Assembly: GCA_947503575.1 (NCBI GenBank) | Contig: CANNDZ010000001.1 | Coordinates: 806,001-870,000, forward strand | Reading direction: 5' to 3' | Source of the DNA: an uncultured Kordiimonas sp. | Lineage (GTDB): Bacteria; Pseudomonadota; Alphaproteobacteria; Sphingomonadales; Kordiimonadaceae | Length of the DNA stretch: 64,000 bases | Part shown: piece by piece, positions 17,788 through 26,368 of the stretch | How positions within the stretch are numbered: position 1 is the first letter of the stretch | Layout of the letters: each line of letters starts with the position of its first letter | Notes under the pieces: model-generated | Databases searched by the model: none | What the model was told of the DNA's origin: nothing | What the model saw: the letters and a program-made list of their open reading frames with translations, nothing else | Program-made: the position numbers and the translations under genes

Positions 17788-19653
17788 TTGGACCCGGATC
17801 AGGAAATCAGCGAGATAGAGACGCAGGTTCAGCATGGACTGAATTCCATTTACCTGCGTCATCTCAGCAAGATATCGCTGGTAATGTTTCTCTATTACAG
17901 TTTCATCAGTGTTTCGCACCTGTTCATATTGGAAGGGGATGGCTGGTACTGGATTTTTGTAAGCAGCGTTGTCGCGGCACTTGCCGGTGGTGCCCTGCAT
18001 ATGATGATCCGGCTGGAGCGAATATCCGCCAAAAACAGCCAGATTGCCTTTGTTCCTGCTGGGTTTTGCGTCATCATCGCTGTGTTTGCCCATGTGTTTT
18101 TTAGCCAAAATCTTTTGCAACTCACCAACGGCGGACTGATCATGTTTGCCATTGCGTTCGTGACGTTGTCGCCCTGGATATTTGGTGGTTTGTTTGCGGT
18201 CAGCAGTGGATTCTACTGGCTCGCTCTTTTGTATGTCCCAAGCGCTGATACGATGCATTTCGCCTTCATGTATGTGGCGGTTTCAGCGCTTGCAATTCTG
18301 TGTTTTGCGCTAAGGTATCGCACGCTCTATAGCACAGAAAGATTGCTTATTTCGAACCGGAGCAAAGCGGCAAAGCTGTCTGAGGCGACCCGGCAAATTC
18401 AGGAAAATATTGACGAGGTACGCGCGGCTGCTGCTGCGGCAGAGCGCGCCAATGCGACCAAAGATGTTTTCCTCGCAAACACGACGCATGAATTAAGAAC
18501 GCCGCTAACCGGTGTACTGGGCATGATGGATTTTCTTACAGGCACAGACCTGGATGCAGACCAGCGGCAGGCTGTAGATGCCGCTCAGTTTAGTGCCCGG
18601 ACCTTGCTTGTTGTCGTCAATGACCTGCTTGATATTGCCAAACTTGACGCGGGCAAACTGGAGCTGAAACCGGAACCGTTTTTGCCGTCGCTTGTTATTA
18701 GCCAAGTCGTGGATTTGCTAAAGGCTAAAGCTGAAGCAAAAGGCCTTGAACTCTCTGTGCATGGTTTAAAACGGGCTGAAATAGCGGTTGTGGGTGACCC
18801 GGTGCGTATCGGTCAGATTGTGCTTAACCTGACAGATAACGCGATCAAATTTACCGATGAAGGCGAAGTTATCGTTGCCGTTAAAATGCGCGAAAATGAT
18901 GACACCTCTGCTTTGAAGGGGCACGCCAATCTGCATATAACTGTACAGGATAGTGGCCCTGGTATCAGCGCAGAAGATCAGAAACGCCTGTTCACCCGGT
19001 TTGAACAATTGGACGGCACCGCCGTCCACAGCGCGGAAGGCGCAGGCCTCGGCCTTTCGATTTGCCTAGGACTTGCGGCCCGGATGGACGGACGGGTTGC
19101 CGTGGACAGCGAAATGGGCATGGGATCCAGCTTCAGCCTTGATGTGGACTTGCCAATTGCAACCGAAGAAGAAGCCCGTAAAATACGCCAACAGGAGCCA
19201 GGGTATTCTATTGTGCGTCCCAACACATTGTCAGAACTATTGAGCTTTGATCAAACGGTTTCTAATGGCGAGGGCTTGAAGGTTCTGCTGGCAGAGGATA
19301 ACGCAGTTAACCAGCTACTGGTCAAGAAAATCACAGCAGGTTTCGGGTGGGACCTCACGGTTGTTGGCAACGGTGAAGAAGCAATCTTCCGCATTGAAGA
19401 CAATGACCCGTTTGATCTTGTGTTGATGGATATCCGCATGCCGAAGATGGACGGAGTGCAGGCGATTGAACGTATTCGTTCCATGAAGGGCAGAAAAGGT
19501 AAGGTGCCGGTTGTCGCGCTCACAGCAAATACCGGCAAGGACCAGGAAGCACTATATCTTGAAAAAGGTATGTCAGCAATTGTTGGCAAGCCGATCGACC
19601 CCTCTGCCCTGAAGTCTGTCGTTAACGACCTTTTGGCGAAATCCAGTGGTTGA
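17788..19653 (+). CDS. Hybrid histidine kinase with multi-helix membrane domain and receiver (second of the pair)
   Basis: A 621-residue protein whose best start is TTG at 17788, 5 nt after AGGTG; no ATG is near. Layout mirrors the preceding kinase: about six membrane helices (30-175), a coiled coil (195-225), HisKA with His234 in FLANTTHELRTPLTGVLG, HATPase_c (LNLTDNAIKFTDEGEV, DSGPGIS, GAGLGLSI) and a receiver with LLAEDNAVNQLLVKK and the phospho-acceptor Asp in LVLMDIRMPKMDG. The H box has NTTHE where most kinases have NMSHE. The two genes are probably one transcript that arose by duplication. No Hpt or output protein follows. Confidence 0.9.
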   Translation: MDPDQEISEIETQVQHGLNSIYLRHLSKISLVMFLYYSFISVSHLFILEGDGWYWIFVSSVVAALAGGALHMMIRLERISAKNSQIAFVPAGFCVIIAVFAHVFFSQNLLQLTNGGLIMFAIAFVTLSPWIFGGLFAVSSGFYWLALLYVPSADTMHFAFMYVAVSALAILCFALRYRTLYSTERLLISNRSKAAKLSEATRQIQENIDEVRAAAAAAERANATKDVFLANTTHELRTPLTGVLGMMDFLTGTDLDADQRQAVDAAQFSARTLLVVVNDLLDIAKLDAGKLELKPEPFLPSLVISQVVDLLKAKAEAKGLELSVHGLKRAEIAVVGDPVRIGQIVLNLTDNAIKFTDEGEVIVAVKMRENDDTSALKGHANLHITVQDSGPGISAEDQKRLFTRFEQLDGTAVHSAEGAGLGLSICLGLAARMDGRVAVDSEMGMGSSFSLDVDLPIATEEEARKIRQQEPGYSIVRPNTLSELLSFDQTVSNGEGLKVLLAEDNAVNQLLVKKITAGFGWDLTVVGNGEEAIFRIEDNDPFDLVLMDIRMPKMDGVQAIERIRSMKGRKGKVPVVALTANTGKDQEALYLEKGMSAIVGKPIDPSALKSVVNDLLAKSSG

Positions 19654-19801
19654 TACCTGGCGTCAATTCGTTTGTTTTTCTTGACAGCAAGCCTGATTTT
19701 CCCTAAACGACCAGCACTTTCCGACAGGAAGCCATAGATATCAAAGCACCTGAAACGTGTTAAGCGGGGTGTCCATCAGTCAGCGAGTTTCGCCCACTGG
19801 T

Positions 19802-19809
19802 GCTATAAT
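19802..19809 (+). promoter_or_regulatory. Extended -10 promoter candidate for ffh
   Basis: TGCTATAAT (TATAAT at 19804-19809) is a consensus extended -10 element, 53 nt before the ffh ATG. The matching -35 region (around 19781) is poor, which is common for TGn promoters. The rest of the 208-nt gap after the kinase gene shows no other feature. Confidence 0.5.
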
Positions 19810-19861
19810 GCTTTGTTTTTGTTATGGTTGGCCCGTAAACGGAAAAAGGAATTGAATAAAG

Positions 19862-21247
19862 ATGTTTGACAATCTTTCAGATCGATTAAGCGGTATTTTC
19901 GACGGCCTTAAACGCCGTGGTGCCCTGAAAGAAGCCGACGTTGGCGAAGCGTTGCGGGAAGTGCGCGTTGCACTCCTTGAGGCGGACGTTGCCCTGCCGG
20001 TTGTGAAAGACTTTGTCGCGGCGGTGAAGAAAAAGGCCGTCGGTCAGGAAGTATTGAAATCGGTCACACCGGGCCAGCAAGTCGTCAAAATTGTTAATGA
20101 CGAAATGGTCGCCATGCTAGGGTCGGAAAGTGCCGGCCTGAACACCATGGGTGTGCCGCCAGTGGTGTTCCTGATGGTTGGCCTGCAAGGGTCGGGTAAA
20201 ACCACAACAACAGCCAAAATTGCCAAACGCCTTACTGAAAAAGACGGCAAGAAAGTAATGATGGCATCCCTTGATGTTCGTCGCCCGGCTGCGCAGGAAC
20301 AACTCAAGATACTGGGCGAGCAAATCGGTGTAAAAACGCTGCCGATCATTGAAGGCCAGATGCCAACAGATATTGCCCGTCGCGCGATGGATGCCGCCAA
20401 ACTGCAAGGCTTTGATGTGCTGATGCTGGATACGGCTGGCCGCCTGCATGTGGACCAAAGCCTGATGGCGGAAGTGGTGGCCGTGCGCGATGTTGCTACA
20501 CCGCTTGAAACATTGTTGGTTGCGGATAGTCTGACGGGCCAGGACGCCGTTAACGTGGCCAAAGAATTTGATGCTCAGGTTGGCATCACGGGCGTAGCGC
20601 TCACGCGGATGGACGGTGATGGTCGTGGTGGTGCAGCGCTTTCCATGCGGGCGGTAACCGGAAAACCGATCAAGCTCGCCGGTACCGGCGAAAAGATGGA
20701 TGCTCTTGAAGACTTTCACCCAGAGCGCGTAGCAAGCCGTATTCTGGGCATGGGCGATGTTGTCAGCCTGGTTGAAAAGGCCTCTGAAACAATCGAGAAA
20801 GAAGACGCCGAAAAAATGGCCAAAAAAATGGCCAAAGGCACCTTCGACCTTGAAGACCTGAAAACCCAGCTTCAGCAGATGTCCAAGATGGGCGGCATGA
20901 AAAGCGTTCTTGGGATGTTGCCTGGTATGGGCAAACTGAAAGGCGCAATGAACCAGCCGGGTGTTGATGACAAAATGTTCAAGCGTCAGGAGGCAATCAT
21001 CAATTCGATGACGCCAATTGAACGCAGCAAGCCTCAGCTTTTGAACGCATCACGCAAGAAACGAGTCGCTGCGGGCTCGGGTACCAGCGTGCAGGAAGTC
21101 AACAAGCTTCTAAAAATGCATATGCAGATGGCCAAGATGATGAAGAAAATGTCCAAAATGGGCAAAGGTGGCCGGATGCCAACCATGCCAGGTATGGGGG
21201 CGGGTATGCCCAGCCAGTTGCCGCCCGGCTTTGACAAATTGTTTTAG
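19862..21247 (+). CDS. ffh: Signal recognition particle protein Ffh (SRP54)
   Basis: A 461-residue GTPase that binds 4.5S RNA and signal sequences of nascent membrane proteins. N domain (1-85); G domain with GLQGSGKTTTTAKIAKRL, DVRRPAAQEQL, DTAGRLHVDQSL and TRMDGDGRGG; and a methionine-rich M domain (about 320-461) with FDLEDLKTQLQQMSKMGG and the RNA-binding SGTSVQEVNKLL. The tail is unusually rich in Met, Gly and Lys (KMGKGGRMPTMPGMGAGMP). It is followed by rpsP, the common alphaproteobacterial order. The 4.5S RNA gene was not seen in this window. Confidence 0.97.
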   Translation: MFDNLSDRLSGIFDGLKRRGALKEADVGEALREVRVALLEADVALPVVKDFVAAVKKKAVGQEVLKSVTPGQQVVKIVNDEMVAMLGSESAGLNTMGVPPVVFLMVGLQGSGKTTTTAKIAKRLTEKDGKKVMMASLDVRRPAAQEQLKILGEQIGVKTLPIIEGQMPTDIARRAMDAAKLQGFDVLMLDTAGRLHVDQSLMAEVVAVRDVATPLETLLVADSLTGQDAVNVAKEFDAQVGITGVALTRMDGDGRGGAALSMRAVTGKPIKLAGTGEKMDALEDFHPERVASRILGMGDVVSLVEKASETIEKEDAEKMAKKMAKGTFDLEDLKTQLQQMSKMGGMKSVLGMLPGMGKLKGAMNQPGVDDKMFKRQEAIINSMTPIERSKPQLLNASRKKRVAAGSGTSVQEVNKLLKMHMQMAKMMKKMSKMGKGGRMPTMPGMGAGMPSQLPPGFDKLF

Positions 21248-21345
21248 CTAGAACGCTAAAGCGTAACCCTGATTTTGAAAGAAATCATAACTGAACTTGA
21301 GAATATTCCCGGGATTTGGCCCGGGGCTCTGAAAGGAAAAAGAAA

Positions 21346-21774
21346 ATGGCACTAGCAATTCGTTTGGCCCGTGGTGGCGCAAAAAAACGTCCTTATTACC
21401 GCATCGTTGTGGCTGATAGCCGCATGCCTCGTGACGGTCGCTTCATTGAAAAAGTCGGCACTTACAACCCAATGCTGGCAAAAGATGACGAAAATCGCGT
21501 CAACTTGCAGGAAGACCGCATCAAAGAATGGATCGGTAAAGGCGCGCGCCCATCGGACCGTGTTTCCCGCTTCCTTGAAGCTGCGGGTATTGTAGGCGCC
21601 AAAACGCGCAACAATCCAAACAAAGCGAAGCCGGGCGCGAAAGCTCTGGAACGCATTGAAGAGAAAAAAGAAAAAGAAGAAGCTGCAAAAGCTGCGGCTG
21701 CTGAAGCGGCTGCTGCTCCTGCAGAGGAAGCCCCAGCAGAAGAAGCACCAGCCGAAGAGGCTGCTGCAGAGTAA
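21346..21774 (+). CDS. rpsP: 30S ribosomal protein S16
   Basis: 142 residues from ATG 21346, preceded by GAAAGGAAAAAG; the frame is open to 21316 but [24 protein letters not shown] is the standard start. The core (1-85) is followed by a low-complexity Ala/Glu/Lys tail ([20 protein letters not shown] and EEAPAEEA repeats), an extension common in Alphaproteobacteria. A CCCGGG-ATTTGG-CCCGGG hairpin at 21308-21325 lies in the leader. rpsP is normally followed by rimM, but here a strong terminator and four unrelated genes intervene. Confidence 0.96.
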   Translation: MALAIRLARGGAKKRPYYRIVVADSRMPRDGRFIEKVGTYNPMLAKDDENRVNLQEDRIKEWIGKGARPSDRVSRFLEAAGIVGAKTRNNPNKAKPGAKALERIEEKKEKEEAAKAAAAEAAAAPAEEAPAEEAPAEEAAAE

Positions 21775-21797
21775 GCTGTTTTCTCTGATTGATACTC

Positions 21798-21834
21798 AAA
21801 ACGGTGCGCTGAAATATCAGGGCACCGTTTTTTG
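21798..21834 (+). terminator. Rho-independent terminator after rpsP
   Basis: AAAACGGTGC (21798-21807) pairs perfectly with GCACCGTTTT (21822-21831), followed by further T residues to 21833. It ends rpsP transcription. The 3' end of the convergent MATE gene, including its stop codon at 21817-21819, lies in the loop and right arm, and the A run on the left makes it possibly bidirectional. Confidence 0.85.
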
Positions 21835-23163
21835 TTTCCACGCACCAAGCCAAATGGCGCTGGCGGTCATCAGGCCATAAGCCATCATTGCACCACTGAT
21901 CAGCATAAAGAAGTCGGTAGCAGTTGTGTTGCCCTGGCTTTCCAGAAACAGACCGCCCCCAATAATGACCAGTAATCGCACAACCGCGCCAATCACCGGC
22001 CATAACATTTTTCTTGCTCCTTGTGACGCAAAATACAGACAAAGCCCTAACCCAAAAAAGGCATAGAAGGGCCCCACTATCTGCAGGTAACTTCTGCAGG
22101 CTGCTCTTACGGCTTCGACGTCTGTGAACAGGTTGGCCCAGAGGGACGGAAACGCAGCAAGCGAAAGGCCTGCAATGCCGGACAAAGCTGCGGCAGAAAA
22201 AGCAGCGACCCAGCCAATCTTCAAACCACGTTTATACTGACCGGCACCAAAGTGCGCGCCGACCATGGTAATAGAGGCTGAACCGATCCCAAAAATAAGC
22301 GGTATCATCAGAAATTCCAGGCGTGCGCCAATGCCGTAACCCGCCAATACATCGTCACCAAACCTGGCCATCGTTCCCGTAATAACAATAACCGTTGCCA
22401 CCGATGAAAGGGGGGAAACTGATGCCAAGAGGCCAACTTGAAGAATGTCCTTAAAGAGCGCAAGCCTAATAGCAATGCCCCGGACGTGCAGTCGCAATAC
22501 CCCGGATTTGCGGGTCAGAAACCAAAACTGCACCAAAGCAGAGCAGCCATAACCAACAATGCTGCCGATGGCTGCCCCGGAAATTCCCACAGCTGGCGCC
22601 GGACCAAGGCCGAAAACGAACACTGCCGACATAATGATCTGGATGATTGATCCCATCATCATAGACAAGGCCGCAACGCGCATGTTGCCTGTCGCGCGAA
22701 TGACGCCATTCAAACTCATGGCAACCCACATGGTAACGCACCCGGTGAAAAACACATCTGAGTACGCCAGCGCTTCCTGCAAAATAGCGCCCTGACCCCC
22801 AAGCCCAGCGTAAAAAGCACCACCGAATGATAGGAAGATCGCTGAAAGTACGAGCGACAAAAACACCGACAGTAGAACTGCATGCAGTGCAATCAATTCT
22901 GCACCGTAGCGGTCACCAGCCCCCAGCCTTTGGGCAACTGCCCCTGACACGGCCCCGCCAATGGAACCGCCCGCTAACATCATGGACAACATCATCATGG
23001 GAAAGGCCAGCGCCAAGCCAGCCAGAGAGGCCGTGCCCAACTGGCCGATATAAAAAGCTTCTGCCATGGAAGTGGCGAACGCAACGAACATGGCAACCAC
23101 ATTAGGGGCCGACAGCCGGGCGAGGGTTGGACCGATCGGGGCCGTTAGCAGGTCTGATTGCAT
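21817..23163 (-). CDS. MATE-family multidrug efflux transporter
   Basis: A 448-residue inner-membrane protein with 12 predicted helices in two related halves. TAPIGPTLARLSAPNVVAMFV and ALAFPMMMLSMMLAGGSIGGAVSGAVAQRLGAGDR in the N half, and the matching GIGSASITMVGAHFGAGQYKRG in the C half, are typical MATE segments. These proteins export cationic drugs with sodium or protons. The gene is divergent from an HxlR regulator, with two operator-like repeats in the shared 81-nt gap, so it is very probably controlled by that regulator. Its last codons overlap the rpsP terminator. Confidence 0.92.
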   Translation of the reverse strand: MQSDLLTAPIGPTLARLSAPNVVAMFVAFATSMAEAFYIGQLGTASLAGLALAFPMMMLSMMLAGGSIGGAVSGAVAQRLGAGDRYGAELIALHAVLLSVFLSLVLSAIFLSFGGAFYAGLGGQGAILQEALAYSDVFFTGCVTMWVAMSLNGVIRATGNMRVAALSMMMGSIIQIIMSAVFVFGLGPAPAVGISGAAIGSIVGYGCSALVQFWFLTRKSGVLRLHVRGIAIRLALFKDILQVGLLASVSPLSSVATVIVITGTMARFGDDVLAGYGIGARLEFLMIPLIFGIGSASITMVGAHFGAGQYKRGLKIGWVAAFSAAALSGIAGLSLAAFPSLWANLFTDVEAVRAACRSYLQIVGPFYAFFGLGLCLYFASQGARKMLWPVIGAVVRLLVIIGGGLFLESQGNTTATDFFMLISGAMMAYGLMTASAIWLGAWKQKTVP

Positions 23164-23181
23164 GATATCGCTTTTATTGTT

Positions 23182-23224
23182 GGTTCAAAAAATGAACCTA
23201 CAAAATTGGTTCAAAAAGTCAACC
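23182..23224. promoter_or_regulatory. Twin palindromic operators between MATE and hxlR-type gene
   Basis: Two 17-bp inverted repeats: GGTTCA-AAAAA-TGAACC at 23182-23198 (perfect) and GGTTCA-AAAAG-TCAACC at 23208-23224 (one mismatched pair). Their centres are 26 bp apart, and both lie in the gap between divergent genes. A TTGACT on the minus strand (23222-23217) within the second repeat is a possible -35 for the MATE gene. The arrangement fits dimeric HxlR binding that controls both genes. Confidence 0.7.
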
Positions 23225-23244
23225 TAAGGTGATAAGATTGCCTC

Positions 23245-23691
23245 ATGGCTACGGTAAATTACGATAAACTGAATTGCCCCATTGCCAAATGCCTTGGTGT
23301 TTTGGGAGACCAATGGACATTCCTGATTGTGCGGGATGCACTGTCAGGCAAGACGCGGTTTAATGATTTTCAGGAAAGTCTGGGGATTTCGCGCAACCTG
23401 TTAAGCAGGCGATTGCAGCATCTGTGCGCGCTAAATCTGCTTGAGCGGCAACGCATACCTCATTCCAAACGGTATCAGTACGTGGCTACCGAAAAATGCC
23501 GGGACCTGCGCCCTGTCATTCTGTCGATGGCTGATTGGGCTGTCCGGTGGATTGATGCCGAGGGTATGACTAAAATAGAGTGTAGCGACCAAAACACTGG
23601 CAACCCTGTGCAAATTGGATTTGTGGATACACAGACCAACCAAAAAGTCGCAGCAGACGCTGTAATAGTAAAACGCTTTCCGGCCATATAG
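23245..23691 (+). CDS. HxlR-family transcriptional regulator
   Basis: A 148-residue winged-helix regulator. The HxlR signature is clear: LNCPIAKCLGVLGDQWTFLIVRDALSGKTRFNDFQESLGISRNLLSRRLQHL, then a wing with RIPHSKRYQYVATEKCRDLRPVILSMADWAVRW. Cys13 and Cys18-type cysteines near the N terminus (CPIAKC) are typical of redox- or electrophile-sensing members such as HypR and QorR. An AAGGTGAT site precedes the ATG. It faces the MATE gene across twin operators and likely represses the pump until a toxic quinone or aldehyde is present. The inducer is inferred, not shown. Confidence 0.9.
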   Translation: MATVNYDKLNCPIAKCLGVLGDQWTFLIVRDALSGKTRFNDFQESLGISRNLLSRRLQHLCALNLLERQRIPHSKRYQYVATEKCRDLRPVILSMADWAVRWIDAEGMTKIECSDQNTGNPVQIGFVDTQTNQKVAADAVIVKRFPAI

Positions 23692-23772
23692 CACCCAGTG
23701 TTCGCGCTGTCAGATCACCAGTAAATCAGGTTTAAGCTGAAAATTGCCATTTTCGTCCCTACATAAGTAGGT

Positions 23773-24255
23773 ATGCGAAACCTTCGGTTCACCACCAAAC
23801 TACGGCTCATTGCCATTGGCCTTATTGTGCTGTCGGCGGTCGGGGCTTGGTATTCTTTTGAACGCAATATCGAATGGTCGGCTCGCATCGCCTGGGGGGA
23901 AGCACGCGGCGAACCTGACGGCGGCATGCAGGCGGTGATCAATGTCATGGTGAACCGCGCCCGCGATCCGCGCTACCCAAATTCATTGGCGGCTGTAGCG
24001 CGTCAGCGCTGGCAGTTCACTGCATTCAATGAAAATGACCCGAACAGGACCAAACTGGAAGCCGTGGCGGAAACCGACCCGGAGTTTCAAAGAGCGAAGC
24101 GGCTTGCCCTTTATGCGGAGTTGGGCATTTTATGGGACATCACAGACGGTGCGACCCACTATCATAGTGATGCTATTGGCCGCCCCACATATCTTAACGA
24201 GGCTGATGTTACCGCCACTATCGGCCGACACGTGTTTTATCGCAGTGCGGAGTAA
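23773..24255 (+). CDS. Cell wall hydrolase, SleB/Hydrolase_2 type
   Basis: A 160-residue protein with one N-terminal membrane anchor or signal (LRLIAIGLIVLSAVGAWYSF) and a SleB-like catalytic domain: IAWGEARGEPDGGMQAVINVMVNRARDPRYPNSLAAVARQRWQFTAF then DGATHYHSDAIGRPTYL. The Glu of GEARGE is the predicted catalytic acid of this lytic transglycosylase or amidase group, known from spore cortex lysis but widespread in Alphaproteobacteria as murein remodelling enzymes. It converges with the next gene, 10 nt apart. Confidence 0.88.
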   Translation: MRNLRFTTKLRLIAIGLIVLSAVGAWYSFERNIEWSARIAWGEARGEPDGGMQAVINVMVNRARDPRYPNSLAAVARQRWQFTAFNENDPNRTKLEAVAETDPEFQRAKRLALYAELGILWDITDGATHYHSDAIGRPTYLNEADVTATIGRHVFYRSAE

Positions 24256-24264
24256 TAGATATCT

Positions 24265-24297
24265 CTTACTCCGAGCCAACTATTGGGTCGGAGTAAG
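24265..24297. terminator. Hairpin at convergent gene ends
   Basis: CTTACTCCGA (24265-24274) pairs perfectly with TCGGAGTAAG (24288-24297), and CCAA/TTGG inside adds a second short helix. It overlaps the last codons of the minus-strand gene and follows the hydrolase stop. No T tract follows on either strand, so its terminator role is uncertain. Confidence 0.4.
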
Positions 24298-24910
24298 TGA
24301 GAGTTCCACGTGGCGGGAGTTTGGCCATTTCTTGTGCGAGCGTTAGGAGCTCCGCTTTTGAGTTTATGGCGCAGTAGCGGGTTACAAGAATGTCCATATT
24401 TGGTCCCGTCCTAATGTTTGGTTCGGGGCAATGAACCTGCAAAACTTGGAACTGGCTAATGGTATTGCCATCTACTTGGCTGGTCATTAACAAATAGTCG
24501 CTTCCTGGCCTTGCTCCCAACTGAAGCGCCCATAAACCAAGTTGTAAGCCGGACTGCTCAGTCACACCAAGATCAATAAGGTAAGAATGTTTCACATTTC
24601 CTTGGTTTAAGTTGCCTTGTTCACGACTCTGCGTTGCTAAAAGGAAACAATGAAATGCACCGTAGTTGGCAAGCCTGTACCAGCTGTCATACCCATCCCG
24701 CTCTTCGGTTTCAGGCTCGACGAATCTCCAATCGCCGGGTCTTAAAGCATGGGCACAACCGAATGAGTCTTCTTCATAAAAGTGTTTCGGCCATACAGAC
24801 TCCTCATCATATCCCCACAGAGGCACGTCTGAGTGAATGATGTCTTCTTGCGCCAAACATGATATTGTTAAGAGCAAAAAATTGATCAAAACGCACAACA
24901 TCATCCTCAC
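24266..24910 (-). CDS. Secreted protein of unknown function
   Basis: A 214-residue protein with a clear N-terminal signal (MMLCVLINFLLLTISCLAQED, cleavage near ISCLA|Q; the LTISC could also be read as a weak lipobox). The mature protein has few cysteines (in FGCAHAL, FHCFLLA, VHCPEP and RYCAINS) that could form two disulfides. No family was recognised. Its base composition looks more AT-rich than its neighbours, for example in the 5' third. It converges on the cell-wall hydrolase and belongs to the group of genes that separates rpsP from rimM. Confidence 0.6.
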   Translation of the reverse strand: MRMMLCVLINFLLLTISCLAQEDIIHSDVPLWGYDEESVWPKHFYEEDSFGCAHALRPGDWRFVEPETEERDGYDSWYRLANYGAFHCFLLATQSREQGNLNQGNVKHSYLIDLGVTEQSGLQLGLWALQLGARPGSDYLLMTSQVDGNTISQFQVLQVHCPEPNIRTGPNMDILVTRYCAINSKAELLTLAQEMAKLPPRGTLTYSDPIVGSE

Positions 24911-25033
24911 AATCAGCCCCTCTTTTAGCCGGGCCTATTATGCTGGAAGATGTATTGGAAACACAAGCTTTACCTCCATTGACTCTGGGGCTCGTGCACC
25001 ATAGACACAGCGTCGAGAAACAAAGGGCCAAGC

Positions 25034-25642
25034 ATGGCGACGAACCAAAATCGGGATAATGCGGGAGTTGAAGGTGACTGGATCATGGTCGGAGCTTTGG
25101 GTGCCCCCCATGGTGTAAAGGGTGCGGTGCGGCTGAAATCCTTCACCGACGTCGCGGACGCTGTGTTTGCCTTTGATCATTTGCATGATGGCCCAAACGG
25201 GAAAGCCGTGCGCATTGCCAAAGAGCGCGCCACCAAAGACGGTTTTGTGGTTCGGGTGGAGGGTATCAGTTCGCCAGAAGCGGCAAAAACCCTGAGAGGC
25301 GTGCAGCTTTGGGTGCACCGGGACGTGCTCGCGCCCGCAGATGACGACGAGTTTTATCTTGCAGATCTGATCGGGCTGGAGGCGCGCGATATGTCAGGCA
25401 TCAGAATCGGACGGGTGAATGCGGTTGAGAATTTTGGTGCTGAAGACCTGATTGAACTGGTTTTGGATGAGCCCATAAAGGGCCTTGGCCGGTTTGCTTT
25501 TGTGCCCTTCCGCATGGAATTGGTGCCGGATGTATCGGTCTCCGGCGGTTTTCTGACCGTTGACATGGTGCGCTGGCAAGAAAATCAGACGGGAAAGATC
25601 GCTGAAAGCCAGGCCGAAAACATAGAAAAATCAGAGGGGTAG
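25034..25642 (+). CDS. rimM: 16S rRNA processing protein RimM
   Basis: A 202-residue 30S maturation factor that binds S19. The N-terminal barrel has VGALGAPHGVKGAVRLKSFT (residues about 17-36). The PRC-barrel half has DDDEFYLADLIGLEA and the C-terminal FVPFRMELVPDVS (the conserved P-F-x-x-x-x-V-P site). An AAGGG site precedes the ATG. trmD starts 4 nt after its stop, so the two are co-translated. The upstream neighbour is an unrelated secreted-protein gene on the other strand, so a promoter must lie in the 123-nt gap at 24911-25033. Confidence 0.95.
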   Translation: MATNQNRDNAGVEGDWIMVGALGAPHGVKGAVRLKSFTDVADAVFAFDHLHDGPNGKAVRIAKERATKDGFVVRVEGISSPEAAKTLRGVQLWVHRDVLAPADDDEFYLADLIGLEARDMSGIRIGRVNAVENFGAEDLIELVLDEPIKGLGRFAFVPFRMELVPDVSVSGGFLTVDMVRWQENQTGKIAESQAENIEKSEG

Positions 25643-25645
25643 CCG

Positions 25646-26365
25646 ATGAATCCCCTGTTTACAGCCCAAATCCTTACTCTTTTCCCTGAAATGTTCCCGG
25701 GCCCTCTTGGTGCATCCCTTGCTGGCCGGGGGTTAGAGCAGGAAATTTGGGCACTAAAAACGCTGGACATTCGAGATTTTTCGAGCGATAAGCACCGCTC
25801 GGTGGATGATACCCCCGCGGGCGGTGGCCCGGGGATGGTAATGCGTGCTGATATTTTGGGTAAAGCGTTTGATGCTGCGGCAGCCAGTGCAAACCCGGAA
25901 TGGCCTGTTGTTTACATGAGCCCGCGTGGTCGCAAGTTTGACCAGACGGAAGCAAAACGGTGGCAACAGGCTGGTGGTGTGACGATCCTGTGCGGTCGCT
26001 TCGAAGGTGTGGACGAACGTGTTCTTGAGGCGAGGAACGTAGAGGAAATCAGCGTTGGTGATTTTGTCCTGTCGGGCGGAGAGCCAGCTGCAATTGTCAT
26101 GCTGGATGCAGTGGTCAGGTTGTTGCCCGGCATTATGGGCACGGCTGAAACGCTGATGGAAGAAAGTTTTGAAAGCGGGCTCCTGGAGTATCCGCAATAT
26201 ACCCGCCCACAAGAGTGGGAGGGTAAAGAGATACCGGCGGTTCTAACGAGCGGCCATCATGGTAAAGTCGCTGAATGGCGACGCGAACGAGCAGAAGAGA
26301 TTACTCGAATACGCCGGCCAGACCTCTGGTCGACCTATGTTCGGGCTAAAGAAAAAAAGGTTTGA
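25646..26365 (+). CDS. trmD: tRNA (guanine-N1)-methyltransferase TrmD
   Basis: A 239-residue SPOUT methyltransferase that makes m1G37 in tRNAs reading CUN, CCN and CGG codons, preventing +1 frameshifts. The opening [17 protein letters not shown], then [27 protein letters not shown] and [15 protein letters not shown] (the trefoil-knot SAM site) are diagnostic. Asp and Arg residues needed for catalysis sit in the last segment and in the C-terminal helical domain. It lies between rimM (3-nt gap) and rplS (3-nt gap). Confidence 0.97.
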   Translation: MNPLFTAQILTLFPEMFPGPLGASLAGRGLEQEIWALKTLDIRDFSSDKHRSVDDTPAGGGPGMVMRADILGKAFDAAAASANPEWPVVYMSPRGRKFDQTEAKRWQQAGGVTILCGRFEGVDERVLEARNVEEISVGDFVLSGGEPAAIVMLDAVVRLLPGIMGTAETLMEESFESGLLEYPQYTRPQEWEGKEIPAVLTSGHHGKVAEWRRERAEEITRIRRPDLWSTYVRAKEKKV

Positions 26366-26368
26366 AAC

